Notes under the pieces: model-generated
What the model was told of the DNA's origin: nothing
The model's input: the letters and a program-made list of their open reading frames with translations, nothing else
Databases searched by the model: none
Part shown: positions 1-7,537 of the stretch, piece after piece
How positions within the stretch are numbered: the stretch's first letter is position 1
Layout of the letters: every line of letters starts with the position of its first letter
Assembly: GCA_030616775.1 (NCBI GenBank)
Contig: JAUWWQ010000013.1
Location: 1-64,000, forward strand
DNA from: Planctomycetota bacterium
Lineage (GTDB): Bacteria > Planctomycetota > Phycisphaerae > UBA1845
Direction of reading: 5' to 3'
DNA: 64,000 nucleotides
Made by a program: the position numbers and the translations under genes

Positions 1-1
1 A

Positions 2-334
2 CGGTTCATGCTCGTGGTGCTGGCCGGTGCAGCCGAGATGGAGCGGAACCTCACACGGGAGCGTACGCGGGCAGCGATGGCGGTCAAACGTGCCAACGGT
101 CAACGGATCGGCTCAGTACCCTATGGCCACGACCTCGCTGACGACGGTGTCACCCTCGTACCGAACGAGTCCGAGCAAACGGTGATCGCGGACGTAAAGG
201 CCATGCGGTCCCGTGGCATGAAGCTCAAGCAGATCGCCAACGTGCTTACCGAGCGTGGCGTGCCAACCAAGACCGGAAAGTCCGAGCGGTGGACACATCA
301 GAGCGTTGCGAGAATCCTCAGCCGAACCGGGTAG
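2..334 (+). CDS. Serine recombinase, C-terminal part (cut by window edge)
   Basis: The reading frame is open from base 2, so this is the tail of a longer gene that starts outside the window. The first residues (RFMLVVLAGAAEMERNLTRE) match the end of the catalytic domain and long helix of resolvase/invertase-type serine recombinases, where a [RF]-x-AEFER-x-[LI]-x-ER-T signature is typical. Residues 58-108 form the helix-turn-helix recombinase region, with the usual sequence of a repetitive helix, GVPT+TG and W+x+SV+RIL. These enzymes cut and rejoin DNA at att or res sites through a serine that would lie upstream, outside the window. The protein ends normally at a TAG, so nothing suggests the gene is broken. 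With the tRNA-like fragment at 1200-1280 it suggests the edge of an integrated element. Confidence 0.8.
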   Translation, partial: RFMLVVLAGAAEMERNLTRERTRAAMAVKRANGQRIGSVPYGHDLADDGVTLVPNESEQTVIADVKAMRSRGMKLKQIANVLTERGVPTKTGKSERWTHQSVARILSRTG

Positions 335-1230
335 GACCGTGGGTGGCATAGTTGCCCCTCAAAACGTCAGCCGTCAGGCGAAACGTCAGCGGAAAAGCCA
401 CGTTCAGAGCCCCCAAACGGTGATTCTGACGTTTCTGATGTTAATGACGTTTTACCGAACGTACCCGGCGAGTCGCCGCACTCCTCCTTGAAGTCCGCCA
501 ACCACTCCACGCGCGCGGGCGCACGTATGGGCCATTCGGTGAGGCTATGGATTCCTGTAAAACCAATGCGACATGCAACATGCGAGATCTGCAAAAACGG
601 CTCGAAAACGCCGTCGTAGCGACCCCAGGTGTTGCATTCCACCTATGACTTCCTACCGCCTTGCCTCATGGCGACTCATGCACAATCCCGAAAAAGCCTG
701 TTTCCTGCCTCCCACGTAGGCCAATGGGGGATTCCCGAATTACACATACAGTGTGAGAATACTAAATAGAAAGTCTATTTGCTTTTCTGCGATATCCAGA
801 CAGAGCACGAAACATAGTGCGTCCGGGCGGTTCGTGACCGCGTCTGAGCCCTCGCGCGTGCGCGTAGGCAGGGCACGTTTCGCCGACAGAGCCGAGGCTC
901 ACCCTGCGTCGCCAAACCTAAACCTCCCGATCAGTTTCATTGCCAATTGCACGCGTTTCCGTGGCCGCTGCTGGACGCACGCGCTGTCGATGCCCAGAGC
1001 GTCGGTCGAAACGCTCAAAATGGCTGCATTCGCGTCGTGCATCACTATGCATAATCACGCACTCGCCCCGTCGCTCACCGTGCGCACCATCGCCACAATG
1101 CCAGCCCGGACGGCTTCCGGCAGCTTCGGCCACGCACGAATCACAGACCCAAGATCGGGGTCGTTTTGCAGAGAATCCGGCAAGCATTCCGGCAAGACGC
1201 CCGGCTTACTTGACGTAAGTGCTTTGTTGA
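335..1230. other. Gene-poor accessory stretch beside the recombinase
   Basis: I see no convincing gene here. A minus-strand open frame at 367-642 (91 residues, rich in S, T, G and E at its end) loosely resembles the low-complexity tails of planctomycete accessory proteins, but I cannot name it. Around 361-456 the hexamer ACGTCA and its complement TGACGT recur several times in both orientations (AACGTCAG twice, CTGACGTT once, TGACGTT once), which looks like a protein-binding region. Bases 740-790 are clearly richer in A and T than the surroundings. Confidence 0.4.
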
Positions 1231-1236
1231 CAACAG

Positions 1237-1280
1237 GTTGCGAATCCGGCAACAGGGGTTCGAGTCCCCTTGGGGGTGGT
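1237..1280 (+). other. tRNA-like 3' fragment, possible attachment site
   Basis: Bases 1254-1270 form a perfect tRNA T-arm: a five-base-pair stem AGGGG/CCCCT around the loop TTCGAGT. Just before it (1237-1253) lies a five-base-pair hairpin GTTGC/GCAAC with a seven-base loop, which could be the long variable arm of a class II tRNA (Leu, Ser). After it comes TGGGGGT, where the 3' acceptor strand should be. I find no matching 5' acceptor strand, D-arm or clear anticodon arm upstream. This fits the 3' half of a tRNA left at one end of an integrated element, but it could be a decayed tRNA. Confidence 0.4.
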
Positions 1281-1282
1281 CA

Positions 1283-1314
1283 GGAGAAGCCCTGGTTTTC
1301 CAGGGCTTTTTTCG
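1283..1314 (+). terminator. Rho-independent terminator after the tRNA-like fragment
   Basis: AAGCCCTGG, a TTTT loop, CCAGGGCTT and a run of T form a strong GC hairpin followed by a T tract, the classic intrinsic terminator. It sits 10 bases after the tRNA-like fragment, where a tRNA transcript would end. That supports the fragment being the true 3' end of a former tRNA gene. Confidence 0.8.
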
Positions 1315-1360
1315 TGGCGTCGCCGGGTTGCCCGATAATGTGCCCAAGAGTTCTGGCGGG

Positions 1361-1461
1361 TGGCCCACCTCGTTTCGAGGTGGGGGACGCGATGATCCAC
1401 AAGCCAGCTTCGGACTTCGTTGTATCATCCAGCCCCCACCTTCAGAGAAGGTGGGGCACCC
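1361..1461. repeat. Two palindromic repeats (GTGGG/CCCAC hairpins)
   Basis: Bases about 1363-1386 form CCCACCTCG-TTT-CGAGGTGGG, a nine-base-pair hairpin with a three-base loop. Bases about 1435-1460 form CCCCACCTTC-AGA-GAAGGTGGGG, ten base pairs with a three-base loop. A related element lies at 37874-37905. The shared core (CCCCAC...GTGGG followed by CACCC) suggests a dispersed palindromic family of the REP type rather than terminators, as neither copy is followed by a T run. Confidence 0.6.
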
Positions 1462-1469
1462 GCCGTCAG

Positions 1470-2837
1470 CTATCGGGACTCTGACTGGTTCCCTGCAACG
1501 CTTCGCACCTGGGCGAGGATGCGGAATCTGCTTCTAATCGGCTCATCGTTGGGAATGGGTCGGCCTATCCCCCGACCGGCGAGTATGTCGCATACACTTG
1601 CCTCGACTTCGGGGCTGAATGGAGGATCGAATGGGTCACATGGATCGGAGCCCAAGATATCAATCTCCACATCATCGAACCATCCATCACAATCGGAATC
1701 ACAGAGCCCAGTAGCGACACAGAGAGGTGGACAACCCAGTGATAATCCGCCCCCAACCTTCGAGATGTCTGCAAGAACCGTGCCCGTGACAGACCCGTTC
1801 GAGACCAAGTCGATCAACCTAGTCAGCTCATCGACACGAATAGCAGCGTTCTGTTCTCCCTCTGAGGAGAATCCAAAAGCATGGATTCCGATCACTTGAC
1901 CCCGGTCGTCGAACACGGCACTCCCGCTGACGCCCGGCTCCGTGGAGATGTCGTACTGGATCAACCGGGAGTTCTCTGGTGTTAGAGCCACCCCTGGGTT
2001 AAACGGACGAATCGCACTAATGACTCCACTGAGACAACTGGCCCGTGGTCGGAACTCCCCGGTTGATATACCAACGATATCGATCCCAAGTGTTACATCG
2101 CCTGGAAACCCGCAAAGTCTGACGTTATCAAAGACCTGCAAGTCCGGGGCCGTTGTGGGAAGTATCAGAAAGTCTGGGTTCTCCGAATCAGTCTCGAGCA
2201 GCCCCACGTCAGGCGTAATAATCGCGGAGCCGGTATCGTAGTCCGGGTGTGTCCATACCGTCGTGACCGTTCGTATTGCCCCCGTCTCGTGTTGGACGAC
2301 TGCGGCGAGTCCGTTCGACTCTCGAATGATTCGTTTGATTCCCTCGACGACATGAGCATTGGTGCCAAGCAGATTCGGGCCCACTCCGAAAGCCGTAGCT
2401 ATACCCGATGAAGAATCACTAGCGTATACTACGAGCCATGTAGCTTTCTGAAAGTCTTCGGTCGTGGGGGCCGCGACATTCGGGTCGTTGTTGCAGAACC
2501 CGTCGAAGTTCAACTCATCGTAGTCCGAACAGCCGTCGCCGTCTGTATCTCGTACGTTGTTCGGATTGTCCGTCGGGTCGAAGGGATCGGTGCCGGGGAT
2601 GAAGCCCGTCTCTTCATCGTCGGAGAACCCGTCCCCGTCACTGTCCAGAACAACGCTGTCGTCAGTACCGTCCCCGTCGGTGTCAGGGATGTCGTTGATT
2701 CCACCGTCGTCCGGGACCCCGTCGCTATCGACAACAGTACCACCGTCGGGTCCCGGTCCCACTAGATCGGTAGGTGCATTACCACAGCCGGTCAGCATGA
2801 CGACAAGTATCGGAATCGTGATGAGTAGCCGTTGCAT
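1470..2837 (-). CDS. Secreted trypsin-like serine protease lipoprotein with calcium-type DxDGDG repeats
   Basis: The 455-residue product starts with a lipoprotein signal peptide ending in the lipobox LTGC (Cys18). Residues 36-110 carry DSDGDG/DTDGDG motifs of the thrombospondin type 3 kind, which bind calcium and often act as stiff linkers. Residues 130-345 are a chymotrypsin-fold peptidase: His162 in NAHVV, Asp210 in TPDVGLL and Ser304 in GVSGSAVF give a complete triad. A second short DSDCDG repeat follows at 380-405. So the enzyme should be active, lipid-anchored and outside the inner membrane. The start is supported by AGGAGAG about seven bases upstream. The protease domain is flanked on both sides by calcium-type repeats. 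Substrate unknown; DegP-like PDZ domains are absent. Confidence 0.85.
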   Translation of the reverse strand: MQRLLITIPILVVMLTGCGNAPTDLVGPGPDGGTVVDSDGVPDDGGINDIPDTDGDGTDDSVVLDSDGDGFSDDEETGFIPGTDPFDPTDNPNNVRDTDGDGCSDYDELNFDGFCNNDPNVAAPTTEDFQKATWLVVYASDSSSGIATAFGVGPNLLGTNAHVVEGIKRIIRESNGLAAVVQHETGAIRTVTTVWTHPDYDTGSAIITPDVGLLETDSENPDFLILPTTAPDLQVFDNVRLCGFPGDVTLGIDIVGISTGEFRPRASCLSGVISAIRPFNPGVALTPENSRLIQYDISTEPGVSGSAVFDDRGQVIGIHAFGFSSEGEQNAAIRVDELTRLIDLVSNGSVTGTVLADISKVGGGLSLGCPPLCVATGLCDSDCDGWFDDVEIDILGSDPCDPFDPPFSPEVEASVCDILAGRGIGRPIPNDEPIRSRFRILAQVRSVAGNQSESR

Positions 2838-3261
2838 GGTATAACTCTCCTGAATTGTTTAACTCTCCCGAATGGGTACCGGGCGGAAGGAAGTTACGCT
2901 GGAGACGGAACGTTCCCGCCCTTGTCAGCCAGATCGACAGAGTACAGCTCGAACTTAAGGACTCCGGGGTGCCGACGGTGCCTCCGATAATCGGGACTTG
3001 GCGGGTCGAAAGTGGTATTAGTGGCGGTCCACGAACGGCGGGTGGTCCGGCCTCCCCGCGACTCGGGTTGTTGGCTGCGGGCGTGCGGATCTCTCCCGCC
3101 GCCCAAGGCCACCCCAAATGTGGGTAAGGGTCAGGGCTTGAGCTTACGCGGGGCTGCAAAGGTCTGCTCCACCCCACCTGGATCAAGACGCGGGGCTTGT
3201 GGGTTGGACACGGATTCCTGGGCTTGCGGCCTGCCCGCCCGCTTGCTATAGGAAATACGCA
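2838..3261. other. Intergenic region, nothing recognised
   Basis: This 424-base GC-rich gap separates two genes transcribed away from each other, so it should hold both promoters. I see no gene. Open frames on both strands lack family signatures and overlap each other. Confidence 0.4.
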
Positions 3262-3615
3262 ATGCAACGAACAACTATGGTGCTTGCGGCGCTAATGTGT
3301 GCCGCTACCGCAGGCGGATGCAGCATTGCCGGGTCCTGGAGGACGATCGCCGTTGACCCACCGGGGGCGCCCTTCCCCGTCGACCGGGTGACCTTTGACC
3401 GTGACAACAACTATACAGCCACCGGCTCGCAGGAGGGCGAAATCCGCACAAGCATGGGGCGCTATCGCTGGAATTGGTTCAAGCTGGATGTCATGGAACC
3501 GGGCAGGCTACCCCGCACATACAGCGCCCGACGCCGCTTGGACGGCAGACTGGTGCTAACCTATAAAGAGGGTCGCGGAAAGGTCACGGCCATATTGGCG
3601 AAGACGGACAAGTAG
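3262..3615 (+). CDS. Small lipoprotein of unknown function
   Basis: I chose the ATG at 3262 because an AGGAAA ribosome site lies just upstream and the product then begins with a clean lipoprotein signal (MQRTTMVLAALMCAATAGGC, Cys20). The mature part is about 97 residues and looks like a small beta-rich domain: VTFDRDNNYTATGSQEGE, then GRYRW, then LTYKEGRGKVTAIL. This pattern resembles the short lipocalin-like or META/copper-resistance-like domains that report a value and its deviation, but I cannot assign a family. A longer in-frame start at 3199 would bury the signal peptide and is unlikely. It lies 95 bases before truB on the same strand and may share its transcript. Confidence 0.65.
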   Translation: MQRTTMVLAALMCAATAGGCSIAGSWRTIAVDPPGAPFPVDRVTFDRDNNYTATGSQEGEIRTSMGRYRWNWFKLDVMEPGRLPRTYSARRRLDGRLVLTYKEGRGKVTAILAKTDK

Positions 3616-3710
3616 TTGGCCGGGGGATTTGATCGCAGAGTCCCTTACCCAACGAGGCCCCTGGGTCATGCCCGTAGTCCAGCCTTAGTCTGCGACTCAA
3701 CTCCTCATCA

Positions 3711-4451
3711 ATGGCAACGTTGAACGGTATCATTAACTTCAATAAGCCGACCGGTATCACTTCGGCAAAAGCTCTATATAAAGTCCGCTCGATCACGCAT
3801 CAGCGCAAGAGCGGACACGCCGGCACACTCGACCCTGGTGCGTCCGGCGTGCTCGTGCTTTGCCTGGGACACGCCACAAAGCTGGTCGAGACGATCATGG
3901 ATCAGCCGAAAGTCTACCGTGCCACCGCCCGACTGGACGTGATCAGCGAAAGCCATGACAGCGATCGCCCGCTGAACCCGGTTGAGGTCGCAGAAGAGCC
4001 GACGCTTGAAGCGGTACAGGCTGCTTGCGAGTCGTTTGAAGGCGTCATCGAGCAGGTGCCGCCGCAGATCAGCGCCGTCAAGGTTGGCGGCCAGCCGGCT
4101 TACAAACGAACCGCACGCAGGGAACGCGTTGTGTTGGCGCCTCGCCCGGTGACAGTCTATTGGCTGCACGTGCACGAGTATTCATGGCCGCAGATCGATT
4201 TTGAGGTCTGCTGTGGCCGCGGCACTTACGTACGATCGCTGATTCGCGATCTGGGGGAGGGACTGGGCACAGGTGGGTGCTTGACATCCCTAGTCCGCCG
4301 TCGGGTCGGGCCGTTCATCGAAGCCGACGCCTGGTCACTTACGGCGATGAAAACAGCCTCCGAACACGAGGAATACCTCATTGATCTCGACCGAGCCCGG
4401 CGCCTGCTCGACCCCAGCGCGGTCGTCATCCCAAATCGCCCCGCACAATGA
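3711..4451 (+). CDS. truB: tRNA pseudouridine(55) synthase TruB
   Basis: TruB converts U55 in the T-loop of most tRNAs to pseudouridine. The 246-residue product starts with GIINFNKPTGITSAK, the conserved beginning of the family, and has the catalytic motif GHAGTLDPGASG with Asp41 as the nucleophile. The later blocks PPQISAVKVGGQPAYK and GTYVRSLIRDLGEGLG (RNA binding and active-site Arg) are also present. Length is typical of the short bacterial form without a long PUA extension. TruB is usually found near infB, rbfA and rpsO, but here it heads a group with archease and rtcB. There is no obvious Shine-Dalgarno sequence before the ATG. Confidence 0.95.
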   Translation: MATLNGIINFNKPTGITSAKALYKVRSITHQRKSGHAGTLDPGASGVLVLCLGHATKLVETIMDQPKVYRATARLDVISESHDSDRPLNPVEVAEEPTLEAVQAACESFEGVIEQVPPQISAVKVGGQPAYKRTARRERVVLAPRPVTVYWLHVHEYSWPQIDFEVCCGRGTYVRSLIRDLGEGLGTGGCLTSLVRRRVGPFIEADAWSLTAMKTASEHEEYLIDLDRARRLLDPSAVVIPNRPAQ

Positions 4452-4501
4452 TGCTCCGATAAACATGGTTGCCCACAGCCGGATACGGGCGTTAAATACC
4501 G

Positions 4502-4924
4502 ATGATGGAACCATCCTACGAGCTTTTCGATCACACTGCTGACATGGGTATCCGGGTGCGGGCCGCATCCCTACCCGAGCTGCTCGCACCGGCTGGTGAG
4601 GGTCTGTACGCCGTCATTGGGAATGTGGTGGCCGGCGAGGAGGCCGAACCCGTGGCATTCGATCTTACGGGAAGGGAATCGGCCGAGCTTCTGCGCGACT
4701 ACCTGGCAGAGTTACTCATTCTCTTTGAGCGCGACCATCGTGTGGTCACGGCGGTTGATCCTTCAGTCTTTACCGAAGATCGCCTGGCCGCAACGGTACA
4801 GACCGGGCGCCTCGACGCGCAGCGCAGCGCCTTACTGCGTGAGGTCAAAGCGATAACCTATCATGAACTGGACGTTCGTTTGATTCCCGGTGGTTATGAA
4901 GCCACCCTCATAGTGGATATCTAG
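4502..4924 (+). CDS. Archease, RtcB-activating protein
   Basis: Archease speeds guanylation of the RNA ligase RtcB and lets it turn over more than once. The 140-residue product matches the family end to end: it begins with YELFDHTADMGIRVRA, whose acidic residues form the metal site, and ends with VKAITYHELDVR and EATLIVDI, the family's closing strands. The stop is only four bases before rtcB, so the two are almost certainly co-transcribed and made together, which fits their direct partnership. Two ATG codons stand in tandem at 4502 and 4505; neither has a strong ribosome site. A gap of 50 bases separates it from truB. Confidence 0.92.
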   Translation: MMEPSYELFDHTADMGIRVRAASLPELLAPAGEGLYAVIGNVVAGEEAEPVAFDLTGRESAELLRDYLAELLILFERDHRVVTAVDPSVFTEDRLAATVQTGRLDAQRSALLREVKAITYHELDVRLIPGGYEATLIVDI

Positions 4925-4928
4925 AGCA

Positions 4929-6389
4929 ATGCCTGAGCCCTATACAGGACCGCTGGAACGGATTGACGAGACCCGCTGGCGCATCCCGAAATCCTACAAG
5001 GAAGGCATGCGTGTGGACGGTATCATCTATGCCGACGACATCCTCATCGAGGCGGTCAAACAGGACAAGTCGCCCGATCAGGTCGCCAACGTCGCACATC
5101 TTCCGGGTATCGTGAAGCATTCGCTGGCCATGCCCGACATCCACTGGGGTTACGGCTTTTGCATCGGAGGGGTGGCGGCGACGGATCCCAAACAAGGCGG
5201 AGTGATTAGTCCGGGCGGCGTCGGCTACGACATCAACTGCGGTGTCCGGCTACTTAGCACCAACATCAGGCTCGAAGACGCTCAGCCGCGTATGGAACGC
5301 CTTGTGGAAACGCTCTTCAAGACGGTTCCTTGCGGCGTCGGCCGGGGCGGAATCATCAAGTTCGGTAAGAAAGAGCTTCGACGCCTCATGACCGACGGGT
5401 CGCCATACGTCGTCAACAATGGCTACGGATGGGACGGTGACATCGAGGCCACCGAGGCCGGCGGGTGCATCAATGATGCCAGACCCGACTTCCTCTCCAA
5501 CCGGGCCCTTGAACGCGGGTTCGACCAGTGCGGTACGCTGGGCAGCGGGAACCACTTCATCGAGGTCCAGTTGATCGAGCATATCGACAATCCGCAGGCT
5601 GCCAAGGCGATGGGCCTTACCGAAGGGAACATCAGCGTGATGATCCACTCCGGCTCGCGCGGTCTGGGCTATCAGGTCTGCGACGATGCGATCAAGGAGC
5701 TGCGCAACATACCCCGCAAGTATGGGATCGACCTGCCGGATAAGCAGCTCGTCTGCGCCCCGGTGGAGTCGCCCGAGGGTCAGCGATATCTGGGTGCCAT
5801 GGGAGCGGCGGCCAATTACGCCTGGGCAAACCGGCAAGTCCTCACCCATCTGACTCGCCAGGCATTTGCGGAGGTCTTCGGGCAACCGTCAGAGCGGCTG
5901 GGTATGTCACTCATTTACGATGTGGCTCACAACATCGCCAAGATGGAGCCGTACGACGTCGGCGGGAAGCAGACCGAGCTTTGCGTACACCGCAAAGGGG
6001 CGACGCGAGCATTCCCGCCCGGTCATCCGGAGCTTCCGGATCGCTACAAGTCGATTGGGCAGCCGGTCCTGGTGCCTGGTGATATGGGTCGGTCAAGCTA
6101 CGTACTGGTCGGTCGGCCCGGAGCGATGGAGCACACCTTCGGTAGCTGCTGCCACGGTGCCGGCAGGCGCCTGTCGCGCGGTGCCGCCATCCGGGCCGCC
6201 AAGGGCCGATCCATCAGAAGGGAACTTCTGGACCGCGGTGTTATCGCCAAGGCCCGTGGCCGAACCGGCCTGGATGAAGAGCAACCCGACGCCTACAAGG
6301 ACGTCCTCCAGGTAGTCGACGTCCTACACGCCGCCGACATAAGCCACCGCGTCGCCAGACTCCGCCCCGTGGGCGTGATTAAGGGGTAG
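4929..6389 (+). CDS. rtcB: RNA-splicing ligase RtcB
   Basis: RtcB joins RNA with a 2',3'-cyclic phosphate to RNA with a 5'-OH end, using GTP and Mn. The 486 residues show all key sites: Asp101 and Cys104 in YDINCGVRL, His209 in GNHF, His240 in HSGSRG and His334 in AHNIAK for metal, and His409 in CCHGAGR, the residue that takes up GMP. Length and motif order match the full-length archaeal-type family, the class that normally depends on archease, encoded directly upstream. In bacteria the role is thought to be repair of cleaved tRNA or rRNA, and the neighbouring truB fits that. I see no RtcR/sigma54 activator nearby. No truncation is visible. Confidence 0.96.
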   Translation: MPEPYTGPLERIDETRWRIPKSYKEGMRVDGIIYADDILIEAVKQDKSPDQVANVAHLPGIVKHSLAMPDIHWGYGFCIGGVAATDPKQGGVISPGGVGYDINCGVRLLSTNIRLEDAQPRMERLVETLFKTVPCGVGRGGIIKFGKKELRRLMTDGSPYVVNNGYGWDGDIEATEAGGCINDARPDFLSNRALERGFDQCGTLGSGNHFIEVQLIEHIDNPQAAKAMGLTEGNISVMIHSGSRGLGYQVCDDAIKELRNIPRKYGIDLPDKQLVCAPVESPEGQRYLGAMGAAANYAWANRQVLTHLTRQAFAEVFGQPSERLGMSLIYDVAHNIAKMEPYDVGGKQTELCVHRKGATRAFPPGHPELPDRYKSIGQPVLVPGDMGRSSYVLVGRPGAMEHTFGSCCHGAGRRLSRGAAIRAAKGRSIRRELLDRGVIAKARGRTGLDEEQPDAYKDVLQVVDVLHAADISHRVARLRPVGVIKG

Positions 6390-6428
6390 GGTCCATTCCG
6401 CGAAACACACCTCTGCTCGGCGACGTGT

Positions 6429-6454
6429 GGCGTGCTCGGCTTTTTCCGAGCATG
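6429..6454. terminator. Hairpin between convergent rtcB and Nudix genes
   Basis: GTGCTCGG, CTTTTT, CCGAGCAT forms a seven-base-pair hairpin in the 137-base gap between two genes that converge. The T run lies in the loop rather than after the stem, so it is only a weak candidate for a two-way transcription end. Confidence 0.3.
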
Positions 6455-6526
6455 TTTACGCTTCGCCCACATGCGGCTCAGATCGGGGTATCTTGTCCCT
6501 GCATAACGGCTGGGAAGTGACTTGCG

Positions 6527-7537
6527 TTATGGCGTTTCGTCTTCCTCGAAGCCGCGGATGGTGTGGTAGATGGCCTTGTCGAAGAAAAGTGCGATTCGGC
6601 GGTTGAGTTCCAGGACCCGGTAGACATCGATGGGTCTTTGCCACACACCCTGACTGCGGGCGTAGGTAAAGATGTGCTTCCGTAGCAGGGTTTGCGAGCT
6701 GAGTACTTCGTGCATGGCGAAGCCCTGGGCCTTGCGCTCCTGGCCGAGGGTCCTGTAGAAGGCTCGCACTTCCTGATCGGCCTCGTGCCCTCTGAGCCAC
6801 CTGCGGAACTGCGAGATCGCGATCGAGCACCGGTCGACAAGCAGGTCCGGATCGATCTTCCTGTAGGACAGCGTTGTGGGGTTGGTGCGCACGTCCTCGA
6901 ACCAAGCCTTAGTCACCTCTTTTGCGTGGTCCCGAATGAAGGCGATAAGCGCGTCGGAGAGCATCTCCCGGCCCTCGCCAGCCTGCAGGCTCTGAAACGA
7001 GTCCTGGATGGCCCACTCGTCCCTGTGGGCGTCCACGCACGCATTGATGGCCTTCTCGTTGGCGTCGAAAGCCAACGGCGGAAGCCAATTGATCGGGAAA
7101 TAGGAGACACGCTCGGCGTCGTCGCCGGCCTGTTCAACCCCGCCCGTCTTCTCCAGCTCGAAAGTCACAATGATCAAATCCCCGTAATGATCGCTCTTAA
7201 AAGAGTGCGTATCGAGAAGCCTCAAGACCCGGCCCTCGACCCCGGTCTCCTCCATAAGTTCGCGTCGCGCCGCGGCGGCGATGGTCTCGCCCGTCTCTGC
7301 AAAGCCTATCGGAAGACACCACATCCCTTTGTGGGGTTCCCGTTTACGCCTGACCAGCAGAACCTTGCGGTCTTCGTTGAGCACCACACAGGCGGCCACC
7401 GGAAGAGGATTCTGGTAAGAGATGGTGTCACATGCCGGGCAGACCTCCCGTGACCGATCCTCCACCATGCGTGTCACGACGGCGGCACCACATTGGGAAC
7501 AATATTTGGCCTTTACGGGCATAACGGCCTCCGGCAC
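6527..7537 (-). CDS. Nudix hydrolase with N-terminal zinc ribbon and C-terminal RsbRD-like domain
   Basis: Residues 13-36 form a zinc ribbon (CSQC...CPAC) of the NudC/NADH-pyrophosphatase type. Residues 45-185 are a Nudix domain with a perfect box at 78-100 (G-x5-E-x7-REL-x-EE-x-GV), so it should cut a nucleoside diphosphate linked to another group. Residues about 190-330 are a helical domain resembling the N-terminal sensor domain of RsbRD-type stress proteins, with the pattern F-x-x-W-x-x-x-VR and long amphipathic helices. The joining of a Nudix enzyme to such a domain is unusual and suggests that hydrolysis is gated by a signal. The gene overlaps the end of the methyltransferase gene by 25 bases, so the two are coupled. 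Nudix activity is sure; substrate and the name of the third domain are not. Confidence 0.85.
   Translation of the reverse strand: MPEAVMPVKAKYCSQCGAAVVTRMVEDRSREVCPACDTISYQNPLPVAACVVLNEDRKVLLVRRKREPHKGMWCLPIGFAETGETIAAAARRELMEETGVEGRVLRLLDTHSFKSDHYGDLIIVTFELEKTGGVEQAGDDAERVSYFPINWLPPLAFDANEKAINACVDAHRDEWAIQDSFQSLQAGEGREMLSDALIAFIRDHAKEVTKAWFEDVRTNPTTLSYRKIDPDLLVDRCSIAISQFRRWLRGHEADQEVRAFYRTLGQERKAQGFAMHEVLSSQTLLRKHIFTYARSQGVWQRPIDVYRVLELNRRIALFFDKAIYHTIRGFEEDETP

Noticed and set aside
1185-1280. A complete class II tRNA
   Set aside because: No acceptor 5' strand, D-arm or acceptable anticodon loop (the CTTGACG loop has C where a purine is required) pairs with the 3' part.
753-1484. Plus-strand open frame of 243 codons
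   Set aside because: It runs through the tRNA-like fragment, the terminator and the palindromes, and has no family pattern or ribosome site.
2990-3260. Slight likeness to bacterial RNase P RNA (GGTAAGGG and CTCCACCC blocks)
   Set aside because: The conserved GAGGAAAGTCC and ACAGAA blocks and the P4 pairing could not be found.
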